A stretch of DNA of 44,526 nucleotides from Halanaerobium saccharolyticum (GCF_004362045.1 NZ_SNWX01000027.1:1-44526); one strand, 5' to 3'; positions 29,101-37,282 are shown, numbered from the stretch's first letter. Numbers and translations: made by a program. The notes: generated from the letters alone by a model not told the origin.

Positions 29101-29541
29101 GTATTGACAGCAGCCTATTTAATAAATTATAAAGAACATATTACCAAACGCAACAATAAAATGGCATTTTTAACAGTCAGTGACCGGGAAGAAAAAATTG
29201 AGGTAATAGTTTTTTCTGACTTATTTAAAAAAATAAACTTTGATTTAGAAGAAAATCGAGGCCTTTTAATTTACGGTGAAAAAAGTGATGAGCAGCTGAT
29301 TGCAAAAAAAGTAATTTCTTTAAAAGATAAATTACTATTAATTGATATTTCTGAGCTGCCTAAAAATAGGATTGTTAAGTTAAAAAGATATCTCTTAAAA
29401 AAAGAAGGTAATGTTTCGGTTCTGTTGAAAAGGAATAACAGGCTAATCATAACTGCTGATAAGTACAATATTAATATGAGTCAGCAGACTCAAAATGAAT
29501 TAGAAAGAGCTTTAAAAAAATCAGAGTATAAATTTATCTAA
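26185..29541 (+). CDS. dnaE: DNA polymerase III subunit alpha (DnaE)
   Basis: This 1118-residue replicative polymerase has an N-terminal PHP domain (FVHLHNHTAFSLLDGA; AAITDHGVLYG) and a polymerase core with GPGRGSAAGSLVAYLL and catalytic PDIDIDFDEN (D394, D396, D398). The KKMKPERFNDLIAMLALGRPGPL and GYGFNKSHSTAYA blocks follow, then helix-hairpin-helix and OB domains at the C-terminus (KMAFLTVSDREEKIEVIVF). It is of the DnaE1/DnaE3 class, not PolC, because no DEDD exonuclease is inserted. In Firmicutes it usually works beside PolC. It starts at ATG 26185 behind AAAAGGAATGA. It precedes the pfkA-pyk region, a conserved gene order in Firmicutes. Confidence 0.97.
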   Translation: MSDFVHLHNHTAFSLLDGAIRVDSLIKKTKEYEMPAAAITDHGVLYGMIDFYRKAKKEGIKPIIGAEIYLSPGSRFEKSRKRYHLVLLAQNKQGYHNLIQLVSKAWLEGFYYKPRVDKELLAEYSQGLICLSACLQGEIPQLLLNGNYDLAQKAASDYQAIFGKENFFLELQDHNLQQEKEAAQGLLKLSRENNIPAVVTNDSHYLNKEDAELQDILLALQTGTTVDDENRMTFSGEEFYYKTPTEMRELFPELDSAYQNTVRIADRVEVDLDFNHFYLPEYPDLGEEKSPEDLLKKLCFKGLKAKDMSSNQEAVERLKYELRIIFEMGYAAYFLIVYDFVKYAEDNQIMVGPGRGSAAGSLVAYLLNITKVNPLKYGLIFERFLNPERVTMPDIDIDFDENRDQIIEYVKQRYGTERVAQIGTFGTMAARAAVRDVGRALAIPYGKVDRVAKLISSRKGIEQSMKDQNKLQELYQNDGEIKELLDYARGVEGLPRHISTHAAGVIIGAEPLAQIVPLQKQDESVITQLPMGDLEALGLLKMDFLGLRNLTVIKNTLKLIDERHGENIDIDNLPLDDPDVYQFLSTGKTAGVFQMESYLFQSLNKKMKPERFNDLIAMLALGRPGPLGSNIVDDFIAIRHGKKEAEYLHPKLKPILEETFGMILYQEQVMEIASTLAGYSMGEADLLRRGMGKKKLKLVAAEREKFVKGAVERGIAEETAQEIFDQMEYFAGYGFNKSHSTAYAFLAYQTAYLKYHYPAEFMAALFSSVMGNQDKISDYIKASREINLDILPPDINQSYHDFTAENEGQIRYGLKAIKNVGSGTINALIKARKEKEFTSLIDFLKRVDISAINVQSLEAFIKAGAFDQISVSRASLLLNFEDLYNKYNNLSKHRAQGQQSFAELFEDQNEFLEEDLNYTEVEELKTETILEQEKEFLGIYLSAHPLDQYQDKLRHLNTYSINKVLQVPEGQKVLTAAYLINYKEHITKRNNKMAFLTVSDREEKIEVIVFSDLFKKINFDLEENRGLLIYGEKSDEQLIAKKVISLKDKLLLIDISELPKNRIVKLKRYLLKKEGNVSVLLKRNNRLIITADKYNINMSQQTQNELERALKKSEYKFI

Positions 29542-29624
29542 GCTTAAACTCTTCATTTCTTTGACTGTTGGTCGAAAAAATGTGATAAATTTGGCAAACT
29601 TTATCTTAAAAATATCAAAAATTC

Positions 29625-29652
29625 TTGACAATGCTTTTTAGCTTATTATATT
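29625..29652 (+). promoter_or_regulatory. promoter of the TRAP gene
   Basis: TTGACA (29625-29630) and TATATT (29647-29652) are 16 bp apart, 26 bp before ATG 29679, so the leader is very short. No series of GAG/UAG triplets is visible in this leader. Confidence 0.65.
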
Positions 29653-29678
29653 ATTAAGTGGGTAAAGGAGGAAAAACT

Positions 29679-29900
29679 ATGGATGTTAATGCTGATTATA
29701 TTTTAATTAAGGCTCTGGAAGATGGGGTTACAATTATTGGTTTAACCAGAGGCAAGGATACTAAATTTAATCATACAGAAAAATTGGATAAGGGAGAAAT
29801 CCTGGCTGCTCAGTTTACCGAAAATGTTTCTGCAATGAAAATTCGAGGCAAAGCAGAGATAATGAGCAAACACGGTAAAGTTAATTCTGAAGGTAAATAA
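29679..29900 (+). CDS. mtrB: trp RNA-binding attenuation protein (TRAP, MtrB)
   Basis: This 73-residue protein is clearly TRAP. The core IKALEDGVTIIGLTRGKDTK and EKLDKGEILAAQFTENVSAM line up with B. subtilis MtrB without gaps. RNA-contacting K35, K54 and R56 (B. subtilis K37, K56, R58) are conserved, as are tryptophan-pocket threonines T23, T28 and T47. The position matching T52 is V50. TRAP forms an 11-mer ring that, with tryptophan, binds 11 or so GAG/UAG triplets and attenuates trp genes. I start it at ATG 29679 because AAAGGAGG lies directly upstream; a longer frame from GTG 29658 would translate that site. No trp genes, folE or anti-TRAP are in the window. Confidence 0.95.
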   Translation: MDVNADYILIKALEDGVTIIGLTRGKDTKFNHTEKLDKGEILAAQFTENVSAMKIRGKAEIMSKHGKVNSEGK

Positions 29901-29957
29901 TAGCTTTGGTTTCCGATAGATGTTTCTAATTGTCGGAAAATTGAAAGGAGCTTACAA

Positions 29958-30134
29958 ATGTGGCAGGTTGTATATATAGCTTCTTCGAAAGAGGAAGCTG
30001 ATAATATTTTAAAAATTATGGAAAAAGAAGGCTTTATGGTTCAGGTTGATGATGCTGGAGCCGGTAGTTATCAGATTAAGGTTCCGGCAATTGAAGCTGA
30101 AGAAGCCTATTCCTGTTTACATACAAATATTTAA
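29958..30134 (+). CDS. small DUF2007-like protein upstream of pfkA
   Basis: This 58-residue ORF, ATG 29958 to TAA 30134, has a good GAAAGGAG site. It begins WQVVYIASSKEEADNILKIM and continues EKEGFMVQVDDAG and YQIKVPAIEAEEAYSCL. This beta-alpha-beta pattern resembles the DUF2007 family of putative signal-transducing small proteins. It ends 14 bp before pfkA and is probably co-transcribed with mtrB, pfkA and pyk. Its codon use matches its neighbours. The family assignment comes from pattern only. Role unknown. Confidence 0.72.
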   Translation: MWQVVYIASSKEEADNILKIMEKEGFMVQVDDAGAGSYQIKVPAIEAEEAYSCLHTNI

Positions 30135-30148
30135 TTGGAGGTATAGAA

Positions 30149-31147
30149 ATGAAAAAAATAGCAGTACTGACAAGTGGAGGAGATGCTCCAGGAATGAACC
30201 CTGCTATCAGATCTGTAGTGCGAACAGCTATCTACAAAGGTCTGGAAGTAGTTGGTGTAAAACATGGATATAAGGGTTTAATTGAAAAAGATTTTTTCCC
30301 AATGCACAGGGGATCTGTTGCAGATATCGTCCAGCGTGGAGGAACAATTTTACTATCAGCCCGCTGTGAAGAATTTAAAACAGAAGAGGGTAGAAAAAAA
30401 GCTTATGCTAATATGAAAGAAGAAGGTATAGATGCCCTGGTTGTAATTGGGGGTGATGGTTCTTTAAAAGGTGTGCAGAAAATTAATGCTGAAAGTGATA
30501 TTAAGGCAGTTGGTATTCCGGGTACTATCGATAATGATTTATCCTGTACTGATTATACAATTGGTGTTGATACAGCCATGAATACAATCCTGGATGCAAT
30601 CAACAAGATTAGAGATACTGCCACCTCTCATGAGAGAACCTTTGTAATTGAATGTATGGGACGTGATTCGGGCTATTTAGCATTAATGACCGGTCTGGCT
30701 GGTGGAGCTGAATATATCTTAGTTCCCGAAATAGATTTTACACCACAGCAGGTTTGTGATAAAATTACACAAGGATTTGATAGAGGTAAGTTACACAGTC
30801 TGATTTTAATTGCAGAGGGCGTCAAAGCACCATTTGCTGATTTAAGTGAATACAATGGAAGTCCCGGGATGGCTATGGGAGATTTGATTAGAGAAAGAAC
30901 AGGCATGGAAACCAGAGTAACCATTTTAGGCCATCTGCAGCGCGGGGGAAGTCCTACAGCAACAGATAGAATTGTTGCCAGCCGTATGGGTGGTAAAGCT
31001 ATTGACCTTTTACTGGCAGGTAAGAGAGATAAGATGGTTACCTATAAAGATAATTCAATTGGCTGTTGTGAAGTTGCAGATGCAATTAAAAAGACTGAAA
31101 CCATAAATATGGATATTTATAATTTAGCAAATATTTTATCAATGTAA
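30149..31147 (+). CDS. pfkA: ATP-dependent 6-phosphofructokinase
   Basis: This 332-residue enzyme phosphorylates fructose 6-phosphate in glycolysis. Motifs: TSGGDAPGMNPAIR (8-21), GGDGS (101-105, the form typical of ATP- rather than PPi-dependent enzymes), and PGTIDNDL with catalytic D in 124-131. The effector and substrate regions ECMGRDSGYLA and LGHLQRGGSPTATDR follow. Length is standard for bacterial PfkA. TTGGAGG precedes the ATG. It is followed 21 bp later by pyk, a common glycolytic pair. Confidence 0.97.
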   Translation: MKKIAVLTSGGDAPGMNPAIRSVVRTAIYKGLEVVGVKHGYKGLIEKDFFPMHRGSVADIVQRGGTILLSARCEEFKTEEGRKKAYANMKEEGIDALVVIGGDGSLKGVQKINAESDIKAVGIPGTIDNDLSCTDYTIGVDTAMNTILDAINKIRDTATSHERTFVIECMGRDSGYLALMTGLAGGAEYILVPEIDFTPQQVCDKITQGFDRGKLHSLILIAEGVKAPFADLSEYNGSPGMAMGDLIRERTGMETRVTILGHLQRGGSPTATDRIVASRMGGKAIDLLLAGKRDKMVTYKDNSIGCCEVADAIKKTETINMDIYNLANILSM

Positions 31148-31168
31148 GTTAATAATTGGGAGGTTAAT

Positions 31169-32923
31169 ATGAGAAAAACGAAGATAGTATGTACTTTAGG
31201 ACCAGCGACAAATGATAAAGAAATTATTAAGGAAGTTGTAGAGGCCGGGATGGATGTGGCCCGTATGAACTTCTCTCATGGAGATCATGCTGAACATAAA
31301 CAGAGAATGGACATGGTTAAAGCAGCAGAAAAAGAAACAGGTAAAACTGTAGGTATCATGCTTGATACCAAAGGCCCGGAGATTAGAACTGGAGAAATGA
31401 AGGGTGACAAGATTCAGTTAGAAGCAGATACTGAACTTGTGGTTACAAAAGAAGATGTTGAGGGTACAACTGAAATGATTTCTGTCTCCTATAAAGATTT
31501 AGCTCAGGATATGGAAGTAGGAAATAAAATTTTAATTGATGATGGCCTAATTGAGCTTGAAGTTACAGCAATTGATGGTGAAAATGTAATTACCAGAGTT
31601 GTTAACGGGGGAGAACTGGGTTCCCGTAAAGGTGTTAACCTGCCAGGTGTTAAGGTGAGCTTACCACCTTTAACTGAAAAAGATATTTCTGATATCCGCT
31701 TTGGTGTAGAACAGGGAATTCATTTTATTGCTGCATCTTTTGTGCGTAAAGCCAATGATGTTATTGAAATCCGTAAAATTTTAGAAGAAACAGGTAATGA
31801 AGATATTTTTATTATTGCTAAAATAGAAAACCAGGAAGGTGTAGAAAACCTGGATTCTATCTTAGAAGTAGCAGATGGAATCATGGTTGCCCGTGGTGAC
31901 CTGGGAGTAGAAATTCCTGCAGAAAAGGTACCAATAGTCCAGAAAATAATGATTAGAAAGAGTAATGAAGCTTCAAAACCTGTAATTACAGCAACCCAGA
32001 TGCTTGATTCTATGATTAGAAATCCTCGACCAACTAGAGCTGAGGCTTCTGATGTGGCAAATGCTATTTATGATGGAACAGATGCAACAATGTTATCTGG
32101 AGAATCTGCAGCCGGTAAATATCCTGTAGAATCAGTAAAAACTATGGCTCAGATTGCTAAAGAAGTCGAGAATTCTGAAAGTTATAAAGAAAAGTTTGCC
32201 GGTAAATATGAATTCGCAGCTGATTCTGTTACTGCTGCAATTTCACTTGCTACCTGTCAGACTGCCGAAGAACTTGGTGCAGAAGCAGTTATTACATCAA
32301 CAGGTTCTGGTCTAACAGCCCGTACAGTTTCTAAATATAGACCACAGACACCCATTATTGCTGTTACTCCAAATAAGAGAGTATTACATCAGCTGGCAAT
32401 GACCTGGGGAGTTTCTCCACTACTTGCTGCCAGAAGTTCTACAACTGATGAAATGATGGATAATGCCATTTCTACAGCTCTTGAACACAAGTTAATTGAT
32501 GAAGGAGATCTGGTAACAATTACTGCCGGTACTCCAGTTGGTATTTCTGGTACAACTAACTTAATCAAAGTAGATGTTGTAGGTAAACCAGTTGCTGATG
32601 GTCAGGGAATTGGTAAGAGTATAGCAGTTGGTAAAGCTAAGCTTGTTAAAACCGCAGAAGAAGCAATGGCCAAGATTGAAGAAGGAGACATTATGATTGC
32701 TCCGATGACTGATCGCGACTTTGTACCTGCAATGAAGAAAGCAGCTGCAGTAGTTACCTTCAGTGGAGGTTTAACTTCACATCCAGCAATTGTTGGTCTT
32801 AATATCGGTATTCCTGTGGTAGTTAATACAGGTGATATTAGTGATGACTTTAAAGATGGAGAAGTAATCACTGTCGATGGTGTTAGAGGTTTAGTTTATA
32901 GAGGTAAGGCACATCTTAAGTAA
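31169..32923 (+). CDS. pyk: pyruvate kinase with C-terminal PEP-utilizer domain
   Basis: This 584-residue enzyme makes pyruvate and ATP from PEP and ADP. Visible features: RKTKIVCTLGPAT at the start, MNFSHGDH, LDTKGPEIRTG, the active-site region IIAKIENQEGVENLD and MVARGDLGVEIP, and ATQMLDSMIRNPRPTRAE. The last ~110 residues (IEEGDIMIAPMTDRDFVPAM and VVTFSGGLTSHPAIVG) form the PEP-utilizer mobile domain found in many Firmicute enzymes, but without the canonical His motif (TSHPA here, usually TSHAA). It is the last gene before a terminator. Confidence 0.97.
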   Translation: MRKTKIVCTLGPATNDKEIIKEVVEAGMDVARMNFSHGDHAEHKQRMDMVKAAEKETGKTVGIMLDTKGPEIRTGEMKGDKIQLEADTELVVTKEDVEGTTEMISVSYKDLAQDMEVGNKILIDDGLIELEVTAIDGENVITRVVNGGELGSRKGVNLPGVKVSLPPLTEKDISDIRFGVEQGIHFIAASFVRKANDVIEIRKILEETGNEDIFIIAKIENQEGVENLDSILEVADGIMVARGDLGVEIPAEKVPIVQKIMIRKSNEASKPVITATQMLDSMIRNPRPTRAEASDVANAIYDGTDATMLSGESAAGKYPVESVKTMAQIAKEVENSESYKEKFAGKYEFAADSVTAAISLATCQTAEELGAEAVITSTGSGLTARTVSKYRPQTPIIAVTPNKRVLHQLAMTWGVSPLLAARSSTTDEMMDNAISTALEHKLIDEGDLVTITAGTPVGISGTTNLIKVDVVGKPVADGQGIGKSIAVGKAKLVKTAEEAMAKIEEGDIMIAPMTDRDFVPAMKKAAAVVTFSGGLTSHPAIVGLNIGIPVVVNTGDISDDFKDGEVITVDGVRGLVYRGKAHLK

Positions 32924-32948
32924 ATCAAAGTAAAATTATATAAATCAT

Positions 32949-32984
32949 GGAGGGCGGATTTTAATTCGGCCTCCTATTTTTTTT
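32949..32984 (+). terminator. terminator after pyk
   Basis: GGAGG (32949-32953) pairs with CCTCC (32970-32974), with further internal pairing, followed by eight T. It ends the glycolytic unit. Confidence 0.75.
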
Positions 32985-33044
32985 GGAGTCTTTCTAGATT
33001 TAAAAAATAAAGTCTAGTTTATTTATATTTTTTTACCTTATCAC

Positions 33045-33073
33045 TTTACAACGATAAAGTAATAAAGTATAAT
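33045..33073 (+). promoter_or_regulatory. sigma-A promoter of the amino acid ABC transporter
   Basis: TTTACA (33045-33050) and TATAAT (33068-33073) are separated by 17 bp, 30 bp before the start codon. This implies a short leader with no room for a riboswitch or T-box. Confidence 0.8.
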
Positions 33074-33102
33074 AGTATAAAAGAAATCGAGGGGGAAAAA
33101 TA

Positions 33103-33897
33103 GTGAAAAAAAATTTATTAAATATTTTTGTAGTCTTGGTTTTAGCAGTATTATTAATTGGTGGTAATGTAATGGCCCAGGATTCACTGGCTCAAATCAG
33201 GGAAAAAGGTAAAATGGTAGTTGGACTTGATGATAGTTTTCCGCCAATGGGTTTTAGAAGTCAAAGTGGAGAAATAGTTGGTTTTGATATAGATTTAGCA
33301 AAAGAAGCAGCCAAAAGAATCGGTGTTGATGTAGAATTTAAAGCTGTTGACTGGGATGGAGTTATTTTAAGTCTTAAAAACGGGATGATCGATGTAATCT
33401 GGAATGGTTTAACAATCACTCCCGAAAGAGAAGAGAGTATTGACTTTACTCAACCTTATCTTGAAAATTCCCAGAGTATTGTAGTTCAGGCAGATAGTGA
33501 AATTGATAGTAAAGAAGATCTGGCCGGTAAAGTTGTGGGAATTCAGCTCGGAAGTAGTGCTGTTAGTGCAGTGGAATCTGAGCCGAAAGTACTGGCAACT
33601 TTTGAAGAATTACGCAAATTCTCTAATAATACTGAAGCTTTAATGGATTTACAGACCGGAAGAGTTCAGGCAGTTGTTTTAGATGTGATTGTGGGACGCT
33701 ATTATATGAGTAAGCGTCCGGGACAGTTTAAAGTATTAGAAGATAACTTTGGAGCTGAAAAGTATGGGGTTGGTGTTCGTGAGGATGCAGATTCATTTAG
33801 AAAAGCTCTGAATAATGCTTTAGATGAAATGATAGCAGATGGAACAGCAGCTGAGATTTCCCAAAAATGGTTTGGAGAAGATATTGTGCTTAAGTAG
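33103..33897 (+). CDS. polar amino acid ABC transporter substrate-binding protein
   Basis: This 264-residue protein has a Sec signal peptide (about residues 1-24: KKN, then a hydrophobic stretch ending NVMAQ) and the SBP_bac_3 fold. The motifs VVGLDDSFPPMGF, GEIVGFDIDLAKEAAKRIG, WDGVILSLKNGMIDVIWNGLTITPEREE and VGIQLGSSA are typical of glutamine/histidine/cystine-type binding proteins. There is no lipobox cysteine, so it may be periplasmic rather than lipid-anchored, as expected in a cell with an outer membrane. Start is GTG 33103 behind GAGGGGG. The permease follows 11 bp later. The ligand cannot be decided. Confidence 0.93.
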   Translation: MKKNLLNIFVVLVLAVLLIGGNVMAQDSLAQIREKGKMVVGLDDSFPPMGFRSQSGEIVGFDIDLAKEAAKRIGVDVEFKAVDWDGVILSLKNGMIDVIWNGLTITPEREESIDFTQPYLENSQSIVVQADSEIDSKEDLAGKVVGIQLGSSAVSAVESEPKVLATFEELRKFSNNTEALMDLQTGRVQAVVLDVIVGRYYMSKRPGQFKVLEDNFGAEKYGVGVREDADSFRKALNNALDEMIADGTAAEISQKWFGEDIVLK

Positions 33898-33908
33898 GAG
33901 GCATTTAT

Positions 33909-34553
33909 TTGTTTGATTATATAATAAACGTATCAGGATATATTCTGGAAGGTAGTTTAATTACCTTCCAGCTTTATTTGGTCACAGCTATTTTTTCTGT
34001 AATTTTAGGTATAGCAGGAGCCCTGGGTAAGATTTCAAAAATACCACTTCTGGAATCAATTTTATCGTTTTATACCTGGGTCTTTAGAGGAACTCCTCTT
34101 TTATTACAGCTGTTTTTTGCCTATTATGGACTGCCGGTTCTGGGTATAACTTTACAGCCTTTTCCGGCTGCAGCTTTGACCTTTATTGTTAATTATGGAG
34201 CTTATTTTACCGAAATTTTTAGAGGTGGAATTGAATCTATCAATGAAGGTCAATACGAAGCAGCAAAGGTTTTAGGGATGAACTATAGACAGACAATGAG
34301 CAGAATTATAATACCGCAGACTGTAAAAAGAATTTTGCCTGCTACCAGTAATGAAGCCATAAATCTGGTTAAAGATAGTGCTTTAGTAGCTGTGATTGGA
34401 CTGGGTGATTTATTACGCGCAGCCAAGGTTGCTGTAACAAGAGATTTTTCTATAATTCCTTTTATAATAGCTGCAGTTTTTTATTTAATAATCAGCTCAG
34501 TTATTGTTACAGTATTCCGCAAATTAGAAGAAAAATATTCTGTTTACGAATAG
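33909..34553 (+). CDS. polar amino acid ABC transporter permease (HisM/GlnP type)
   Basis: This 214-residue inner-membrane protein has about five hydrophobic segments. It has the HisMQ-type pattern: LEGSLITFQLYLV, YTWVFRGTPLLLQLFFAYYG, and the ATPase-coupling EAA loop in EGQYEAAKVLGMNYRQTM followed by IIPQTVKRILPATSNEAI. It starts with TTG 33909, six bases after AGGAGG. It would homodimerise with the ATPase encoded next. Length is typical. Confidence 0.94.
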   Translation: MFDYIINVSGYILEGSLITFQLYLVTAIFSVILGIAGALGKISKIPLLESILSFYTWVFRGTPLLLQLFFAYYGLPVLGITLQPFPAAALTFIVNYGAYFTEIFRGGIESINEGQYEAAKVLGMNYRQTMSRIIIPQTVKRILPATSNEAINLVKDSALVAVIGLGDLLRAAKVAVTRDFSIIPFIIAAVFYLIISSVIVTVFRKLEEKYSVYE

Positions 34554-34562
34554 GTGATAATT

Positions 34563-35291
34563 TTGGAAATGATAAAAGCAAAAGATATTTATAAAAGCTT
34601 TGGTGAGCTTGAGGTGCTTTCTGGTATCTCTTTTGAAGTAGAGCAGGGAGAGGCCATTTCGATAATTGGTCCTTCCGGTTCCGGTAAAAGCACACTGCTG
34701 CGTTCACTAATTGGCCTGGAAGAAATTAATTCAGGTGAATTATATATTGAAGGAATTTCAGTCAGGGAATCCGGCAAAAAAGCCTATCAAAAAATGGGTA
34801 TGGTTTTTCAGGGCTTTAATCTTTTTCCTCATAAAACTGTGATGGGTAATTTAATCGAAGCTCCGCTGGTGGTAAAGGGTATCAAAAAATCTGCTGCTAA
34901 AGAAAATGCAGCAGCCTTATTAAAAAAAGTTGGACTTTCTGATAAAAAAGACAGTTATCCGGCCCAATTATCCGGGGGACAGAAGCAGCGAGTTGCTATT
35001 GCCAGAGCTCTGGCAATGGAACCTGATATTATGCTCTTTGATGAGCCTACTTCCTCTTTAGATCCCGAACTGGTTGGAGAAGTGCTGACTGTAATCAGAG
35101 ATTTAGCTGAGGAAAATATTACAATGCTAATTGTAACTCATGAGATGGGCTTTGCCAGAGATGTTTCTGATCGAGTATTTTTTATGGATCATGGTCAGAT
35201 TATTAGTGACACGGTTCCCGAAAAAATATTTGTCAATCCTGAATCAGAAAGAATTCAAAATTTCTTAACTAAAATATTAAGTCAGAATTAA
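34563..35291 (+). CDS. polar amino acid ABC transporter ATP-binding protein (GlnQ type)
   Basis: This ATPase of about 242 residues powers the transporter. Walker A GPSGSGKST, Q-loop QGFNLFPH, signature LSGGQKQR, Walker B IMLFDEPTSSLD and the H-loop TVIRDL...VTHEMGF are all present. The start is ambiguous: TTG 34563 fits AGGTGAT at 34552-34558, while ATG 34569 and GTG 34554 are in frame. It follows the permease by about 9 bp and is the last gene before a terminator. Confidence 0.94.
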   Translation: MEMIKAKDIYKSFGELEVLSGISFEVEQGEAISIIGPSGSGKSTLLRSLIGLEEINSGELYIEGISVRESGKKAYQKMGMVFQGFNLFPHKTVMGNLIEAPLVVKGIKKSAAKENAAALLKKVGLSDKKDSYPAQLSGGQKQRVAIARALAMEPDIMLFDEPTSSLDPELVGEVLTVIRDLAEENITMLIVTHEMGFARDVSDRVFFMDHGQIISDTVPEKIFVNPESERIQNFLTKILSQN

Positions 35292-35316
35292 GGCTCCCTC
35301 AAGGGGGCTTTTTCTA
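35291..35316 (+). terminator. terminator of the ABC transporter operon
   Basis: AGGCTCCC (35291-35298) pairs, with two G-U pairs, with GGGGGCTT (35303-35310) around TCAA, followed by a T run. The stem begins in the last base of the stop codon. Confidence 0.8.
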
Positions 35317-35487
35317 TTTTATAGCTAATATTTTAAAATAGTGCAAAATACCTGGGGTAAAACAAGTTTAATTTGCTTTTAGGCTGAAGGCCTGTTAAAA
35401 TGTTTACAGATAATTAGTAGAATATTAATGTATAATTAACCCGACTTTTATAAGTTTATAAGTAGAATAATGAAGGGAAGTGTTAAT

Positions 35488-36240
35488 GTGTTAAAAATAG
35501 ATACTGATCTGCATACTCATACAGTAGCAAGCGGCCATGCCTATTCCACAGTTGACGAAATGGCTAAGGGTGCTTTTACTAAAGGTATAAAATTAATTGC
35601 CGTAACTGATCACGGTCCACAGATGCCCGGTGGTCCTCATATCTATCACTTTGGTAATTTTTCTATTGTACCTGATAAATTGTATGGGGTTAGAATTATT
35701 AAAGGTGTAGAAGCCAATATCTTAGATGAGGGAAAACTAGATTTAGCAGCAGAAGAGCTGGAGCGTCTGGAATTTGTTTCTGCCGGGATTCATCGTTTAA
35801 CAGGACATAATTTAAAAAATAAGAAAGATTATACTGAGGCTACAATCAGGGCCATGGAAAATCCGCATCTTGATATGATTACCCATCCTGTACAGAGAGA
35901 ATATCCACTTGATTTAGAGAGGGTTGCCAGAGCAGCTGCCGAAAATAATGTTATTTTGGAGCTGAATGCAAGTTCTTACAGTCCTAAAAAAGATCACACC
36001 AGGGGTATAAAAAGTGAATCACTGAGATTATTAAAACTGGCCAAAAAATATGGATTTAAACTGGCAGTAAACAGTGATGCTCATTTTCATGATGAAATTG
36101 GAGAATATTCAAGCCTCAATTTTATTTTTGAAAGTGAGGATTTTGATAGAAATCTAATATTAAACCGCAGTCAAAAAAGTGTAATTAATTATTTAAAAAA
36201 GAGAGAAGAACGACTTTCAGAGTTAAAGAAGACAGTTTGA
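35488..36240 (+). CDS. PHP-domain phosphatase, YcdX-like
   Basis: This protein of about 250 residues has PHP metal-binding motifs: TDLHTHTVASGHAYST at the N-terminus, VTDHGPQMPGGPHIYHFGN, an ITHP motif in the middle and NSDAHF near the C-terminus. That is the order of trinuclear-metal YcdX-family phosphatases. Substrates are small phosphate esters in characterised members; the one here is unknown. I prefer GTG 35488 because GAAGGGAA lies 9-10 nt upstream. An in-frame ATG at 35470 has no ribosome binding site. It ends at 36240, 11 bp before the radical-SAM gene, so they are probably an operon. Confidence 0.9.
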   Translation: MLKIDTDLHTHTVASGHAYSTVDEMAKGAFTKGIKLIAVTDHGPQMPGGPHIYHFGNFSIVPDKLYGVRIIKGVEANILDEGKLDLAAEELERLEFVSAGIHRLTGHNLKNKKDYTEATIRAMENPHLDMITHPVQREYPLDLERVARAAAENNVILELNASSYSPKKDHTRGIKSESLRLLKLAKKYGFKLAVNSDAHFHDEIGEYSSLNFIFESEDFDRNLILNRSQKSVINYLKKREERLSELKKTV

Positions 36241-36251
36241 GGGGTGTAGAA

Positions 36252-37205
36252 ATGGAAGAACCATATTATAAATATTCACAGTTTTTAAAAGATAAATACG
36301 GAAAGAAAACATACAAACTGCCTGTAAATCTACCAACTACCTGTCCCAATCGAGACGGCAGTTTTGCAACAGAAGGATGTTATTTTTGTGGTGAGGAAGG
36401 GGCAGATTTTGAAATGCTGCCTGATGATATGTCAGTTAGAAATCAGCTGCTGGAAAATAGAGAATATATTGGAGAACGTTATGGTGTAGATCAATTTATT
36501 GCTTATTTTCAAAATTATACTAATACTTACTTACCACTGGATAAATTGCAGGAATATGCCAGAGAAGCGGCAGAGATTGAAGGAGTTGCTGCCGTATATT
36601 TTTCAACCAGACCGGATGCGATCAACGAGAGATACATTTCAGCTTTAAAAAGTTCTCTGCTGGAAGTTTCTTCAGAAATTGAATTGGCCTTTGAGTTTGG
36701 ACTGCAGACTGTAAATTATAAAACTTTAAAAAAAGTGAACAGACAGCACGGCCTGGCAGAGTTTATTGACGCAGTTTTAACCGCAAAAAGATTTAAAGTT
36801 GAGGTTGGAGCACATATGATTTTAAATTTACCGGGTGATGATCGGGAAGATGTTGTTGAGGGCGCCCGAATTTTATCAGCTCTGGAAGTCAATCATGTTA
36901 AACTACATGCACTTTATATCAGGGAAAACTCTGTTTTTGCAAAGCAATTTAAAGATGGAGAGCTTGAAATTTGTTCACTGGATGAATATATTGATCGAGT
37001 AATTTTGTTTTTAGAAAATCTGGCTCCAGATATAGCTGTCCAGCGTTTAATCGGCAGAGCACCTGGTGATGAAACAATTTTTGAAAACTGGGATACTCCC
37101 TGGTGGGAGATCCATGATTTGATAATCAAAAGGATGAACGAGCGCAATACTTATCAGGGTCGATCATTTAATTATTTAAAAGGAAAAGCACTGGCCAAGT
37201 TTTAA
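36252..37205 (+). CDS. TIGR01212 (YhcC-like) radical SAM protein
   Basis: This protein of about 317 residues belongs to the TIGR01212/YhcC radical-SAM family. The N-terminus (YYKYSQFLKDKYGKKTYKLP) and the cluster motif CPNRDGSFATEGCYFCG, with unusual C-x12-C-x2-C spacing, are diagnostic. Downstream, YFQNYTNTY, IEGVAAVYFSTRPD, FGLQTVN and AHMILNLPGDDRED follow. The family is proposed to act on tRNA or other macromolecules, but no reaction is settled. ATG 36252 is preferred because GAGGGGTG lies at 36239-36246. An earlier in-frame start at 36237 would overlap that site. Confidence 0.93.
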   Translation: MEEPYYKYSQFLKDKYGKKTYKLPVNLPTTCPNRDGSFATEGCYFCGEEGADFEMLPDDMSVRNQLLENREYIGERYGVDQFIAYFQNYTNTYLPLDKLQEYAREAAEIEGVAAVYFSTRPDAINERYISALKSSLLEVSSEIELAFEFGLQTVNYKTLKKVNRQHGLAEFIDAVLTAKRFKVEVGAHMILNLPGDDREDVVEGARILSALEVNHVKLHALYIRENSVFAKQFKDGELEICSLDEYIDRVILFLENLAPDIAVQRLIGRAPGDETIFENWDTPWWEIHDLIIKRMNERNTYQGRSFNYLKGKALAKF

Positions 37206-37243
37206 TTAGCTGGATTGATTAAAACAGCCAAAATGATTTGAAG

Positions 37244-37282
37244 CTGGTAGAGTTAAAATTTTACTTGAATTTTAACTGCCAG
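37244..37282 (+). repeat. long inverted repeat overlapping a promoter
   Basis: AGTTAAAATT (37251-37260) and AATTTTAACT (37268-37277) are perfect arms, extended by CTGG (37244-37247) and CCAG (37279-37282). The right arm covers the -35 and part of the spacer of a promoter at 37265-37293. It has no T run after it, so an operator is more likely than a terminator. Confidence 0.6.

Noticed and set aside
30046-30273. An ORF overlapping the start of pfkA in another frame.
   Set aside because: It covers the real DUF2007-like gene and the pfkA start, has no ribosome binding site, and its composition is unlike a real protein.
32602-32871. Antisense ORFs inside pyk, dnaE, ligA and gatA-type genes.
   Set aside because: They lie opposite strongly conserved coding sequence, lack ribosome binding sites and have shadow-like composition.
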